This document shows positions 11,587-24,583 of a DNA stretch of 64,000 bases, in pieces. The DNA lies in assembly GCA_026826555.1 (NCBI GenBank), contig JAKSZT010004976.1:8221658-8285657 (forward strand). Direction: 5' to 3'. The position numbers and the translations under genes are program-made. The notes beneath the pieces are model-generated. The model saw nothing but the letters and a program-made list of their open reading frames with translations, searched no databases and was not told the origin of the DNA. The stretch's first letter is position 1. Every line of letters begins with the position of its first letter. Source of the DNA: Tolypeutes matacus. Taxonomy: Eukaryota > Chordata > Mammalia > Cingulata > Chlamyphoridae.

Positions 11587-11670
11587 TTTTTAGGAGGTAT
11601 TGGGGATCGAACCCAGGACCTTGTACATTGTAAGCAGGCACTCAACCACTTGAGCTACATCTGCTCCCCA
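11587..11670 (-). mobile_element. DAS-type SINE, antisense, second copy
   Basis: TTTTTAGGAGGTATTGGGGA, B-box complement GGGATCGAACCC, ending GAGCTACATCTGCTCCCC. It sits 30 bp from the preceding copy in the same orientation. Confidence 0.88.
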
Positions 11671-11860
11671 ATCTCGTGTTTTAAAGGCACTACTTTTGGG
11701 GTAATTTGTGTACAATAGATAACGCAAATGAGAACAAGATAAGGAAAGATGATAGCAATTGTATTTTGATTTCTCCAGTTTAAATAGAATATACTTAGTA
11801 GCTAGATTAAGCGATTTTTAATAGAGTCACTGACCACTTTTTCTTTGAATCTTTGTGTAA

Positions 11861-12112
<252 letters not shown>

Positions 12113-12229
12113 TAATTGAAGGGACCCTCATCCATTGCAAAGTATCTTCACTGATTTCCCAGCATTTATCAGACCTTCCTCTACCCTGAAAATTAGAGTC
12201 CTACCCATACCCAGTGTCTTGAGTGATTC

Positions 12230-12570
12230 TCCCTTATCTACTGAAGAAAGCAGAAACCTTTAGCCTGGCATCCCAGGTAATCAGTTTCTATCCTCATCTG
12301 GCCCTTTTTGCTTTGTCTACAACTTCTCTACATACATTGCAGCCAAACTAAACTCTTTGTGTTGTGTGTGTCCTGTCATTGTTCCCCTAGCACTCAGGCC
12401 TTCTCCTTTTTTAGAATGCCTTGAATTTGTGATTACTTTGTTCCTTGTCTGTCTTCCCCATCCACTGAAAACTCCAAGGTGGAAGAGAGCATGTGTGTGT
12501 ATTTTTCATTGCCTTTCACAGGGGCCAGCAGGAGAGGGTGGTGAGTGCATATTTGTTGACTAGATGCATG
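12230..12570 (+). repeat. L2-like LINE fragment (tentative)
   Basis: A degenerate order with 'CTTCTCCTTTTTTAGAATGC', 'ATTACTTTGTTCCTTGTCTG', then 'GGAAGAGAGC', and the end 'GTGAGTGCATATTTGTTGAC' resembles an old L2 3' end. It is weakly preserved. Confidence 0.4.
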
Positions 12571-13390
12571 AGAACTTGTAGGAGAGTTCAAAGGATGTTT
12601 CTATTATACTGAAATCTTTGAAGGGCACACATAACACTGCTTAGAACTAGACCTATGTAAGAACGAAGCTTGAAAATTATTTCTGGAGCATGGACATCAA
12701 TGAGATAGATCCAAGGAGCAGAACCAGAGAATGGGCTACCCCATGGTGAGGCAACAGAAAAGGCTTGTGGGAGGGCCCTTTGAGTCCAAAGGGTGGAACC
12801 GAGGCCAGAGAGAAGAGGCTGTGGGATCAAAGCAGTGGGTCCAGGTATGGTGTGAGACCCAGGTATGAGTGATGCAGGGGTCTACCCCGGGCAGAGGAAG
12901 CCAGCAGAAGCTGAGCCCACATTTATCAGCAGGTGCTCAGGCTTGAATCAGGTATAGGGGACTAAGTCTGTGGAGAAGAAAGTCCAAACAGAAGACCATT
13001 TAAGGACTGGGTGTGGGAAGGTAGCACACATAATGCCTATCTTGGTCTGACCTGACACTTACCTTTGCCCTCTGGGTCTGGTGGCACCTCTCTCTATTAC
13101 TCAGACTCCCAGGACTCCAACCTCCTGCCTACCTGTGCTGCTACCTGCCTCCTGTCCTGGCCACTTGACCTGGTAGGGCCTACCAACCAGACATGCTTCC
13201 ACCCAAGCAGCCCAGATACAAATTTATGGGTTTCTTTAGGAAGATTAAACAGAGGTCTCTTTGAAAAAACTACCATAAACCCTGTCACGTAACAAATGCA
13301 TGCTATGACACTGTCTCTACCATGTAATTTAGTTTTCACTTTCTAAATGGGCATGATCAAGTGATTGATATGCAATCTTTTCATTCTTAG
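12571..13390. other. Intron 4 stretch without a named element
   Basis: No exon or repeat recognised until the acceptor TCATTCTTAG at 13381-13390. Confidence 0.4.
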
Positions 13391-13475
13391 AAACTGAAGA
13401 ATGGATTTTTTGCACCAAAACTAAGGAAGAAAGATAAGAAATCTGGTTGGAATGTTCCCCTTAGAAAGTTTCCAG
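13391..13475 (+). CDS. DZANK1: DZANK1 exon 5 (basic linker)
   Basis: Acceptor TTCTTAG ends at 13390; donor GTATGA starts at 13476. The 85-base exon enters in phase 0 and leaves in phase 1. It codes KLKNGFFAPKLRKKDKKSG and WNVPLRKFP, a lysine-rich linker that aligns with the DZANK1 'WNVNLRKFP' segment. Confidence 0.9.
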
Positions 13476-14440
13476 GTATGATATGACAGAATGAAGATAT
13501 GGTTTAGCATTCTAAACTCCCCAAACAGGGTCAGTGCTTGTTTTCTTGTAGGAAGAGGTGCTCGAATAAGAAAGACTGAAACAGGAAAGTAAGCTATAAT
13601 TTGAGTTTTAGCACTGTCCTAGTTCAAACAGCTTAAGGCCATGAGGGATAATCAAGCAGTCCAACAAAGTGAGATTTATTGACTCATTGCAGCAAGGGAC
13701 ACCACACACTAGAGGAACCATGGAAACAAACAAAAAGATAGAGTATTTTGAGGAAAGGTGGATTTGGATGAGATTTAAATCAAAGCAGAGTTTTGACAGA
13801 CTCAAAGCAAAAGAGGGCGAAGGGGTCAACATCAGGTCTGGCTTGTGTAGGGGACCTGGGATCCTGTTACCTTGGAAACTACAAAATTAAGATAAATGTG
13901 GCATGTTTTGTTCTAAAATCCCTTTCTGAAGTTCTACACCAGGGTTGGAAATTAAGGCTGCTTTTCTATGTTAGAGTGACCTAGATCCTCCAGGCAAGAG
14001 TGGGATGTTTTTGTTCTTATTGATATGATTTCAAATAGCAACGTTTCTGATAATCTGTGATTTTGGAGAAAAAGATTTTTGGTGAGTAAGAAAGCAGTAG
14101 CCATTCAAAGAGGAAGTTGTTATGACCTTTTACTGTACTGTGTTCTTGGAAGATATAATATTTCCTGCTAATCTTGCAATTGGATTTATCTGTCTACTTT
14201 CTCAGCTTGATGTGGAATGTTGTGGAAAACACAACTGCAGGGCAGTGTTTTACTTTTTCAGTCTGGGCTAATTTTTTTTTCTTAGTGCTAATTCACTCAG
14301 TGGAGACTCTATATGATTGTTACTTCTAGTGAAAGAATGTGATGACAATGGTCTCTTGTTAAAAGGTTTCCAATATGAAGCATTATTTGCATGGTTTTAT
14401 ATATATAATTACAGATGTTCATAGAAAAATGTTCTTTTAG
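13476..14440. other. DZANK1: DZANK1 intron 5
   Basis: The segment 13610-13990 (TGAGATTTATTGACTCATTG and following) faintly resembles an antisense endogenous LTR, but I cannot confirm it. The rest holds no named element. Confidence 0.35.
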
Positions 14441-14565
14441 ACCTTGGGATAGGTGAAAGAACTGACCTTAAAACTTTGAAAGATCTTCGCTTCTCAGAGA
14501 GCCCACTGGAAATCCTAGCTTGCCGTGAAGAGTCGGGTTCTAGACCACCTACCTACCAGTCCCAG
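14441..14565 (+). CDS. DZANK1: DZANK1 exon 6 (linker)
   Basis: Acceptor CTTTTAG ends at 14440; donor GTAACT starts at 14566. The 125-base exon enters in phase 1 and leaves in phase 0. It codes DLGIGERTDLKTLKDLRFSE and SPLEILACREESGSRPPTYQ; KTLKDLRFSESPLEI is nearly identical to the human protein as I recall it. Low complexity and a lack of hydrophobic blocks suggest a disordered linker before the zinc ribbons. Confidence 0.93.
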
Positions 14566-14639
14566 GTAACTTCTAAGGAAATCTTTTGGGTACTAATTGC
14601 TCTCTTATTTTTAATACCTCCCATGGAACACTTTAAGCC

Positions 14640-14875
14640 AGTGCCTCCCAACCTTTTCACCATGTGCCAGGCACTGTTCCAGTGCTGGGCATACTGTGTT
14701 AGGCAAGAAAGGACCCTGTATTCATGGAGCTTACATTTTTTTTTAGGATTAAATAAAAAATTTACATGGAGCTTACATTTTATTGGGGATGGGAGCAGAC
14801 AGATAATTAACATGTAAATTAAACAAAAAAATTAAATAGTGGTATGTTTTGTGGAGAAAATAAAATTGGATAATA
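14640..14875 (+). repeat. Ancient interspersed repeat fragment (L2/MIR-like, unassigned)
   Basis: 'GTGCCAGGCACTGTTCCAGT', then 'CATGGAGCTTACATTTT' and 'GGGGATGGGAGCAGACAGAT' match a very common old mammalian repeat. ATGGAGCTTACATTTT occurs twice, at 14723 and 14765, from a small internal duplication. Confidence 0.5.
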
Positions 14876-14883
14876 TGATAGAA

Positions 14884-15063
14884 GAGTGGTTCTCAAAGTA
14901 TGGCCCATACACTAGCAGCATCAGCTTTCTTGGAGCTTGTTAGAAATGCAAATTCTCAGGCCCAGCCCAGACCCACTGAATCAGACACTCTGGGTTTGGA
15001 GCCCAATAATCTGTGTTTTAATTAGTCCTCCTTATGGTGCACACTCAAGTTTGAGAACCTCTG
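14884..15063 (+). mobile_element. MER5A-type hAT DNA transposon fossil
   Basis: Begins GAGTGGTTCTCAAAGTATGG, contains 'GCAGCATCAGCTTTCTTGGA' and 'GACCCACTGAATCAGACACT', and ends TTTGAGAACCTCTG, the inverted complement of the start. Confidence 0.8.
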
Positions 15064-15109
15064 AGATGGAGAGTGACCATGGTGTGTCGACAAGAGCGGT
15101 TCTAAATTT

Positions 15110-15840
15110 AGGGTAATAAAGGAATGCTTCCTTGAAGAGGTGACATTTGAATTGAACCTTCGTGATGAATGGAAGTCAGCCCTACACAGGTATTTGGGAA
15201 AAGCATTCCAGCAGCAGGAACAAGAAGTACAGCAAAGGCTCCTGGGGGTGTTTGAGGGCTCACAATGAGGTGGGTATGAATGGAGCATGGTGTGCAATTT
15301 AGGGGATGAGGTGGGAGAGGTAGGCTGGGCCTGGAACAGAGCCGTGGTTCTCAAACATGCTGCGCATTAGTATCACCTGAGGTTAGTAACCTGGAGACCT
15401 AACCTCAAAAATTCTGATTTGATTGGTCTGGTTGGGCATGATTTTTAAAATATTTACTCCCAAGTGATTCTAATGGGCAGGCATGGTTGAGAATCATTTT
15501 TGAGAGGGACTTGAGTCTCATTGCAAGTATCTTGGGTTTTATTCTAATTGTAAAAGGAATCTGTTTGGAATGCAAGACACAAACTCATTTACATTTAAAT
15601 TTTTTCACTTTGGCCACAGTCTGGAGTTTAGACTGTAGAGGAGTCATTGAGGAGGCTTCTGTCTCCTTGGCTTGGGCCAAGGATGTAGCAGTGGTGAACT
15701 TAGGAGGTGTTGGGTGTCCAGATATATTTTGAAGTCCAGTGCTGACAGATTTGACTGAGGAGCAAGTGGGATAAGGAGAAGAGAGAATTTAAGAATGACT
15801 CATGCTCAGGCCATGAATACTTGGATTACCTGGAATTGTT
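15110..15840 (+). repeat. Ancient interspersed repeat, split by a MER5-type insertion
   Basis: 'GGAATGCTTCCTTGAAGAGG', 'TGACATTTGAATTGAACCTT', 'AAAGCATTCCAGCAGCAGG', 'GGGATGAGGTGGGAGAGGTA', then after the insertion 'GGGTTTTATTCTAATTGTAA' and 'AAGAATGACTCATGCTCAGG' follow the order of a widespread old mammalian repeat. I cannot give its family name with confidence. Confidence 0.5.
15340..15505 (+). mobile_element. MER5-type DNA transposon fossil nested in an older repeat
   Basis: 'GTGGTTCTCAAACATGCTGC', 'GTATCACCTGAGG', 'CTGATTTGATTGGTCTGG' and the end 'GGTTGAGAATCATTTTT' fit the MER5A consensus order. Confidence 0.7.
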
Positions 15841-16567
15841 GAAGAGTTGTTTTCAAGGTAAAGACAGAGCAAAATAATATATAAAGATTCCAAGATTTGG
15901 GATCGCAAACTAGAAATCTAGGGACAAAGCCAAATTTTGGGGCATTTGGAGTTCAGAAAGCCCAGGAGGCCAGAAAAGGACCACAAAAAATTTTTTTCCC
16001 ATTCATTCTCTTCACATCAGTGACAGATTCTTCTAAATATTTCAACTTAATACAATCTGAAGCACATGTCAGCAAATATCGGAATTAATGACACTGCTCG
16101 TTGCTATAGCCACTAGGGAAACAAGACGTCTCTGAGCTAAGCATATGACCAGGAGCTCCTTCAGGGGCCAGGCAGAGTATATGTATGACATAAGTTGGGT
16201 AGAAGATCAGTGACAGTTGACACCTGGCTTTAGTGTCAGGGTCCAGGAATTGTAAGTTCTCTAGTAACATGGAATACTCCGGCAAACTAAAGGGCTTGTT
16301 CATACTCATCGCCAGCCAACTGCTGACAAGAAGGACTGTGGGCTCAGTGTTGCCACAGCTGATGAATTTGCAAAAGAAGCCAGAGACCTGCATCATTATA
16401 TGTAAAAACCTACTATGAAATCTTAGCAATTAAGTCAAATTTTGAAACACTGTATGGACCAACATGTATAGGCCAAACAAAACTCAGTGGCAAGCAAGAT
16501 TTGGCCAAAACGCTACCACTCTGCAACCTCTGGTCTAGTCTGTGTTAGCTCTGAGATAAGGCCAGCT
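15841..16567. other. Intron 6 stretch without a named element
   Basis: No supported exon or repeat up to the LINE-1 target site. Confidence 0.4.
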
Positions 16568-17631
16568 AAAAAGTTTTGCCTGGGCTTCCGGGAAGATGGC
16601 GGACTAGTAAGACCCGGGAATCTCTTCTCCAGAAAAATAGCTAGAGGACAAGCTGAAACAGCCCCGAAAAAGATCTTCTAGTGTTTAGGACAGCAGGTGA
16701 AGGCTGCACGCCACCCAGAGGAGAGAGGGACAGAAGAGGGAAATTGTGACAACAGAACCGTGAGTTGCAAGTAGCAGCTTCTGCTGCTTGTCGGCACCCT
16801 CCCCCACACTCTTCAGAATTCTCAGGCCTCTGGGCCTGCGACCACAGACAAAGGGGGCTCCAGGGATCTACCACTCCTGGAAAGGGGAGAGAGAGGGACA
16901 CAACCTTAGCCTGACTCAGGTTCTGACCTGAAATTTGGGCTGCAGAGCCCCACGGACCCTTCCACGCGGCAGTTTGCCCTGGGAGCCTAGAAAGGACTGG
17001 AGAAATCTGACCCTCCCAACCTCCCTCTCTTCTAGCCTGGACTAATTGTTGAGGATTCCACGGGAGAGGGGAGAGAGAGCATGGGGCTGACCCTGCTTTT
17101 GACTCCAAGGTTTGGTCTGCCCTGTCCCGAGAGCCCTTCCAGGCTGGGTGGGGCTGCGCCATTGTTTGCCTTGGAGCCTGCAAGGGGCTAAAGATATACA
17201 AACCTCCCAATCTCCTCCTCTACTAACAGGGACTGATTGTTGAGGATTCAGAAGGACGTGGAAATATTTCCTAGCTGGGAAAAGGGGGGCGCTACGAGAG
17301 AAGTCTGGAGAACTGTCTCAGAAAGTTTGAATCACAGGGCTCTTAGCTCCCAGACAGGAAGCTCTATCACACTGATCTGGCCTGTGTCACAACAAATATG
17401 CTCCGATCAGGCATTGAATTGAGAGCTGCCAACAAGCGCCATCTCCTGGCAGACCAAGGAAGTACACATAAGAAAATTAATAAGTAAAAGAGGCTTTTCC
17501 TGGCCTCTATAGCCTCCCTGCCCAAGGCCCTAGGAAACGACTCTACAACCAATTACTGGGTCCAGTGCCCAGTTTTGAGCAACCAGCAGAACAATTCTAA
17601 CAATCAAGTTTGAGCCACAAATCAAAGAGCT

Positions 17632-18687
17632 GTGGTAACTCACAGCCTCCTGCCACTAAAACCCCATAAAAGAGAAAGAGAGCATCTAAGTAAAATACAA
17701 GCTAACCAGGTGTCTAAGCACCAGCAAAAAATTACGAGCCATAGTAAGAAAATAGAAGACATGGCCCAAGAAAAGGAATACAGCAAAGTCCCAGAAGAAA
17801 TGCAGAATTTGAGAGAACTAATCAGTGAGATGAGCACAAATTTCCAAAATCAAATTAATGAGATGAAAGACAATATAGTTAAAGAGATCAATGACATCAA
17901 GAAGTCATTGAGTGAACGCAAAGAAGAATTTGAAATCCTGAACAGAAAAGTAACGGAGTTCATGGGAATGAAAGACACAATAGGTGAAGTCAGAAATACA
18001 TTTGAAGCACACAACAGCAGACTTGAAATGATATAAGAGAGAAGAAGTGATAGTGAAGACAGAGCAGCTAAAATTGAAGAGAGAAAAGAATGGAAAAATT
18101 TGAGCAGGGGCTCAGAGAGTTGAATGACAACACTAAACGCAAGAACACTAAACGCAAGAATGGGAGTTCCAGAAGGAGAAGAGAAAGGAAAACGGGCATA
18201 AAGAGTATTTGAGGAAATAATAGCTGAAAATTTCCCAACTCTCACGAAAGAAATGAACTTACATGTCCAAGAAGCACACCGTACCCCAATGAGAATAAAT
18301 CCAAATAAATCTACGCCAAGACACATATTACTCAGAATGTCAAATGTAAAAGATAAAGAGAAAATTCTCAGAGCAGCAAGAGAGAAGCAAACGATCACGT
18401 ACAAAGGACTTCCAGTAAGACTTAGTACAGATTTCTCTTCGGAAACCATGGAGGCAAGAAGACAGTGGTATGATACAATTAGGAAACTGAAAGAGAAAAA
18501 CTGCAAGCCGAGAATTCTTTATCCAGCAAAACTGTCCTTCAAATATGAAGGTGAATATAAAGTATTCACAAACAAAGAGAAACTAGGAGAGTTTGCAAAA
18601 AAGAATTCCCCTTTGCAGGAAATATTAAAGGAAGCCTTAGAACCTGAAAGAAAAAGACAACAGAGAGAGGCTTGGAGGAGAGTATAG
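17632..18687 (+). pseudogene. LINE-1 ORF1 (RNA-binding protein), broken
   Basis: ORF1p is the trimeric coiled-coil nucleic-acid chaperone of L1. The coiled-coil part (MAQEKEYSKVPEEMQNLREL, ISEMSTNFQNQINEMKDNIV) is open to 18036. There a TAA replaces the GAA found in the other copies (MIEER region). A frameshift follows near 18090. The C-terminal RRM and CTD-like part is open again at 18253-18687 (KEKILRAAREKQTITYKG, ARRQWYDTIRKLKEKNC). The remains match the other two L1 copies in the window. Confidence 0.85.
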
Positions 18688-18768
18688 AAGAAAGAAAAGC
18701 AGAAAGGATAACCAAAAGAGTAAAAAGAGAGACAAAAATAAGATGACATATGAAAACCAAAGAATAAA

Positions 18769-21700
18769 ATGGAGGAAATAAATAGTGCATTTTCAGTAAT
18801 ATCATTGAATGTGAATGCATTAAATTCCCCAATCAAAAGATACAGGCTGACAGAATGGATTAAAAAAACATGAGCCATCCATATGCTGCTTATAAGAAAC
18901 TGACCTCAGACACAAGAATACAAGCCGGCTGAAAGTAAAAGGTTGGAAAAAGATACTCCACGCGAATAGTAAACAGAAAAGAGCAGGGGTAGCTATACTA
19001 ATATCAGACAAAACAGACTTCAAATGCAAAAAAGCGATAAGAGATGCGGAAGGCCATTATATATTAATAAAAGGGACGATCCTCCAGGAAGATATAACAG
19101 TCATAAATATCTACGCACCTAACCAGGGTGCCCCAAAATATATGAGACAAACTCTGGCAAAACTGAAGGGAGAAATAGACATTTCTACAATAATCATCGG
19201 AGACTTCAACACCCCTCTCACATCATTAGCTAGAACAACTAGACAGAAGATCAACAAGGAAACAGAGAACTTGAACAATATGATAAACAAGTTAGACCTA
19301 ACAGACATATACAGAACACTGCATCCAAACTCAGCAGGTTATACATTCTTCTCAAGTGCCCATGGATCTTTCTCCAGGATAGACCACATGTTAGGTCACA
19401 ATACAGCTCTCAATAAATATAAAAAGATTGAAATTATACAAAGTACCTTCTCAGATCATAATGGAATGAAACTAGAAATCAATAACAGACAGGAAAAAAG
19501 TAAATTTGCAAATGTGTGGAGACTGAACAACACACTCCTAAATATTCAGTGGGTCAAAGAGGAAATTGCAAGTGAAATCAGTAAATATATTGAGACAAAT
19601 GAAAATGAGAACACAACGTATCAAAACTTATGGGATACAGCAAAGGCAGTCTTGAGAGGGAAATTTATGGCCCTAAATGCCTATATTAAGAAACAAGAAA
19701 GAACTAAACTCAAAGATTTAACTGAACAACTTAAGAAACTAGAAAAAGAACAGCAAACCAATCCCAAAGCAAAAAGAAGGAAAGAAATAATAAAGATTAG
19801 AGTGGAAATAAATGAAAATGAGAACAGAAAAACAATAGAGAAAATCAACAAAACCAAAAGCTGGTTCTTTGATAAGATCAATAAAATTGACAAACCCCTC
19901 GCTAGACTAACAAAGAAAAAAAGAGAGCAGATGCAAATAAATACAATCAGAAATGAAAGGGGGGAAATTACAAATGACCTCACAGAAATAAAAAGAATCA
20001 TAAGAGGATATTATGAGAAACTATATGCCAACAAACTAGACAACCTAGATAAAATGGACAAATTTCTAGAAACTGATAACCAACTTACACTGACACAACA
20101 AGAAATACAAGAACTTAACAAACCAATCACAATTAAGGAGATTGAATTCGTCATCAAAAATCTCCCAGCAAAGAAAAGTCCAGGACCAGATGGCTTCACA
20201 GGTGAATTCTACCAAGCATTTCTAAAAGAACTAACACTAATCCTGTATAAACTCTTCCAAAAAATTGAAAAGGAGGGAAAATTACCCAACACATTTTATG
20301 AAGCCAACATCACCCTAATACCAAAGCCAGATAAAGATTCCACAAGAAAAGAAAATTACAGACCAAACTCTCTCATGTACATAGATGCAAAAATTCTCAA
20401 CAAAATACTTGCAAATCGAGTCCAACAGCATAAAAAGACTTATACATCATGACCAAGTGGGATTTATTCCTGGCCTGCAAGGCTAGTTCAACATAAGAAA
20501 ATCCATCAATGTAATACACCACATTAACAAATTGAAGGGAAAAAACCACATGATCATCTCAATAGATGCAGAAAAGGCATTCGACAAAATCCAACATCCT
20601 TTTTTAAATAAAAATACTTAAAAAGATAGGAATAAAAGGAAAATTCCTCAATATGATAAAAAGCATATATGAAAAACCCACAGCCAACATCATACTCAAT
20701 GGGGAAAGGTTGAAGGCTTTCCCCCTAAGATCAGGAACAAGACAAGGATGCCCACTGTTACCATGGTTATTCAACATTGTACTAGAAGTTCTAGCTAGGG
20801 CAATTAGACAAGACAAAAAATTAAAGGCGTCCAAATAGGAAAAGAGGAAGTAAAACTCTCACTGTTTGCAGATGACATGATCCTGTATTTAGAAAATCCT
20901 GAAGTATCCACAACAAAGCTACTTGAGCTAATAAATGAGTTCAGCAAAGTGGCAGGATACAAGATCAACACGCAAAAATCAGTAATGTTTTTGTACACTA
21001 GTACTGAACAATCTGAGGAGGAAATCAGGAGGAAAATTCCATTTTCAATAGCAACAAAAGACTCAAATACCTAAGAGTTAATTTAACCAAGGAAGTACAG
21101 GACTTATATGCAGAAAACTACAAAACAATGCTAAAAGAAATATAAAAAGACCTAAACAAATGGAAAGATATTCCGTGTTCATGGATTGGAAGAATAAATA
21201 TCATGAAGATGTCAATCTTACCCAAACTGATTTGTAGATTCAATACAATACCAATCAAAATCCCAACAGCTTACTTTACAGAATTAGAGAAGGCAATTAC
21301 CAGATTCATCTGGAAGAGTAAGTGCACCCGAATAGCCAAAAGTATTCTAAAAAGGAAGAGCAATGTGGGAGGAATTTCGCTGCCTGACCTTGAAACATAT
21401 TACAAAGTTACAGTGGTCAAAACAGCATAAAGATAGACATATCGATTAGTGGAATAGAATTGAGAATCCAGAAATAAACCCTCACCTATACAGTCAACTG
21501 GTTTTTGACAAACCTACCAAGCCCACGCTGATGGGAAAAAACAGTCTCTTCAACAAATGGTGTTGGGAGAACTGGATATCTATAACCAAAAGAATGAAAG
21601 AGGACCCCTATCTCACCCCCTATACAAGAATCAACTCAAAATGGATCAAAGATCTAAATATAAAAGCCAGGACCATAAAACTACTAGAAGAAAATGTAGG

Positions 21701-22592
21701 GAAACATCTTCAAGACCTTGTAGTAGGTGGTGGCTTCTTGGACCTCACACCCAAAGCACGTGCAACAAAAGAAAAAGTAGATAAATGGGACCTCCTCAAA
21801 AATAAACACTTTTGCACCTCACAGGACTTTGTCAGAAGGGTGAAAAGGCAGCCAACTCAATGGGAAAAAATATTTGGAAATCACATATCTGATAAGGGTT
21901 TAATATCCAGGATATATAAAGAGATGTTACAACTCAACAATAAAAAGACAAACGACCCAATTAAAAAATGGGCCAAAGACTTGAATAGACATTTTTCCGA
22001 AGAAGAAGTACAAATGGCAAAAAAAACACATGAAGAAATGCTCAACATCACTCATGATTTTGGAAATGCAAATCAAAACTACAATGAGATATCATTTCAC
22101 ACCTATCAGAATGGCCACTATGAAAAAGACAGAGAACTACAAGTGTTGGAGAGGATGTGGAGAGATAGGAACACTTCTTCGCTGTTGGTGGGAATGCAGG
22201 ATGGTACAACCACTATGGAGGACTGTTTGGCAGTTCCTAAAGAAGTTGAATATAGACTTGCCATGTGACCCTGCAATACCACTACTGGGTATATACCCAG
22301 AAGAACTGAGAGCAGTGACACGAACAGACATCTGCACACTGATGTTCATAACCACATTATTCACCATTGCCTAAAGTTGGAAACAACCCAGGTGTCAATC
22401 AACAGATGAATGGATAAACAAACTGTGGTCTATTCACACGATGGAATATTATGCAGCTGTAAGAAGAAATGAAGTCATAAAGCATATGGCAACATGGATG
22501 AACCTGGAGGACATTATGTTGAGTGAAGCAAGCCAGACACAAAAGGACAAATACTGTATGAATGCATTACTATCAATCAAATATATTGTGTA
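18769..22592 (+). pseudogene. LINE-1 ORF2 (endonuclease-reverse transcriptase), broken
   Basis: The expected start is ATGGAGGAAATAAATAGTGC at 18769, and the expected end is TAA at about 22592. The size (about 1275 codons) is normal. Endonuclease motifs are visible ([24 protein letters not shown]), as is the reverse transcriptase core ([39 protein letters not shown]). The longest intact piece is 19142-20452. Trp-to-TGA changes near 18870 and 18900, and several frameshifts from 20440 on, break it, so no full product is possible. Confidence 0.9.
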
Positions 22593-22959
22593 ATATATTG
22601 TTTGATTCAAAAAAAAAAAAATTTACATGTATCCATTATATTTAATTGAGAAATGTATATATTTATTCATCTGTGTTTACTTTTTAGTTTTTAATTGTTT
22701 ATGTTTTCAATTATTAAATGTACAAAATAAAGTTAAAAAAAAAAAAAAAGTTTTGCCTGCTCCCCATTGCCCGCAGAATAAAGTCTAGAGTCCTAGTCTC
22801 GGCCCACATGTATTGTAGTAGATGGGAATTTACCAGAGTCAGGTAGGCCTGAGGTCAGACTATCCTTACTGTTGACATGACCTCAAGCAGGTGACTCAAA
22901 CTCTCAGAACCTTAGTGTGATTATATGTGCCTCTTGATCTGATGCACTGAGAAGGGGGC

Positions 22960-23560
22960 AACATCATTTCTTTGGTATTCATGTCAAAAGGCATGGCTGA
23001 ATCCAATCATGAGGAAACATCAGATAAACCAAATTGAAGGAGATGCTGCAAAGCAACTGGCCTGTTCCTCTTCAAAAATATCAAAGTCATGAAAGATAAA
23101 GAAGGGCTGAAGAACTATTCCAGATTAAAGGAGGCAAAAGTGACATGACAACGAAATGCATAGTGTGACACTGGACAGGACCCTGGACCAGAAAATACAT
23201 ATATGTGTGTGTGTGTATGTGTGTGTATGTGTGTAAAGGACATTATTGGCACAACTGATAAAATCTGAATAAGCTCTGTGGATTTGATAACACAGTTGTA
23301 TCATTGTTCACATTCTTGATTTTGATTACTGTTGCTGTGTAAGAGAACGTCCTTGTCCTTAGGAAACACACTGAATTATTTAGGGGTAAAGTGGCATCAT
23401 GACTGTATAACTTATTCTCACATGATTCAGAGAGAGAATGCTAAATTAAAAGGGGCAAAATGTCAATGTAAACAACCTTTCAAACTGGTGTTATTTGTCT
23501 GCTCTTGCACCCTTTTCTGTAAGTTTGAAATTACATTACAAATGTTACAAAAATAAAATA
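22960..23560 (+). mobile_element. Old LINE-like 3'-UTR fragment
   Basis: 'GGACATTATTGGCACAACTG', 'GGTTTG'-like region, 'AAGAGAACGTCCTTGTCCTT', 'AATTATTTAGGGGTAAAGTG', 'GGCAAAATGTCAATG' and the end 'GTAAGTTTGAAATTACATTA' followed by AAAATAAAATAAT. This order recurs as the 3' end of old L1-related repeats. A (GT)n microsatellite at 23197-23235 lies inside it. Confidence 0.55.
23197..23235. repeat. (GT)n/(AT) microsatellite
   Basis: Alternating GT with occasional AT. Confidence 0.85.
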
Positions 23561-23729
23561 ATATGGGGATAATATTACCTATCTTGTGAAATGTCAAGAT
23601 AATGGCTACAAAATGCCTGTACAATTTACTCCTATTAGACCCTCGATAAATGTTAGCTTGTCTCCCTTCACGTTCTTTCTCCAACTTTCCTTTCCCATCT
23701 CGTTCTTCTGCCACTCTGACCTCTAGATC

Positions 23730-24105
23730 ACATGAACGCACTTGCAAATCCCAGGACACACCATGGACTGCCCTGTCACTGACTTTGCAAGGGTGTTTTC
23801 TCTCCTAGGAATCTCCCTTTCCCTTTTGTCCATTTGACAAACTTCTCTTTACTCTTCAAGGCTCAGATGTCACCTCTTCTGGGAAGCCCCCAAGGAAGTG
23901 AATGTGATTATTTCCTCTTCTAGGCTTCCATGAGACTCAACACAAACTCACCACAATACTTATCCCATTGTATGTCAGTTATTTTGTATGTATAAGAGTC
24001 AACTTGAAGACAGAGACCATGTGATATTTGTCTTTGTCCCCATCCCTGCATCAAGCACAGTGCCTGGTACATAGAGGATACTCAGTTAAAAGTTTATTGA
24101 AGGTT
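23730..24105 (+). repeat. L2 LINE fragment
   Basis: 'CTCTTCAAGGCTCAGATGTC', 'ACCTCTTCTGGGAAGCCCCC', 'AAGACAGAGACCATGTGAT' and 'AAGCACAGTGCCTGGTACAT' ending in a TTTATTG-like tail, in L2 3'-end order. Confidence 0.75.

Positions 24106-24583
<478 letters not shown>

Larger units (their letters stand above)
16568..22759 (+). mobile_element. Full-length LINE-1, sense to DZANK1, with 15-bp target duplication
   Basis: AAAAAGTTTTGCCTG occurs at 16568-16582 and again directly after the poly-A at about 22745-22759. Between them lies a complete L1: a 5' UTR starting GGCTTCCGGGAAGATGGCGG, ORF1, ORF2, a short 3' UTR with AATAAA-like GTACAAAATAAAG, and the A-tail. The length of about 6.16 kb fits a full-length mammalian L1. 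Both ORFs are broken by stops and frameshifts, so it cannot move by itself. It lies in intron 6, in the orientation of the host gene. Confidence 0.95.

Noticed and set aside
16641..17210. 189-codon minus-strand frame
   Set aside because: It is the antisense of the L1 5' UTR (GC-rich, few stops), with a similar shadow in the other L1 copies.
17850..18506. 218-codon minus-strand frame, Ser/Leu/Phe-rich
   Set aside because: The antisense shadow of the lysine- and glutamate-rich L1 ORF1; no independent coding signal.
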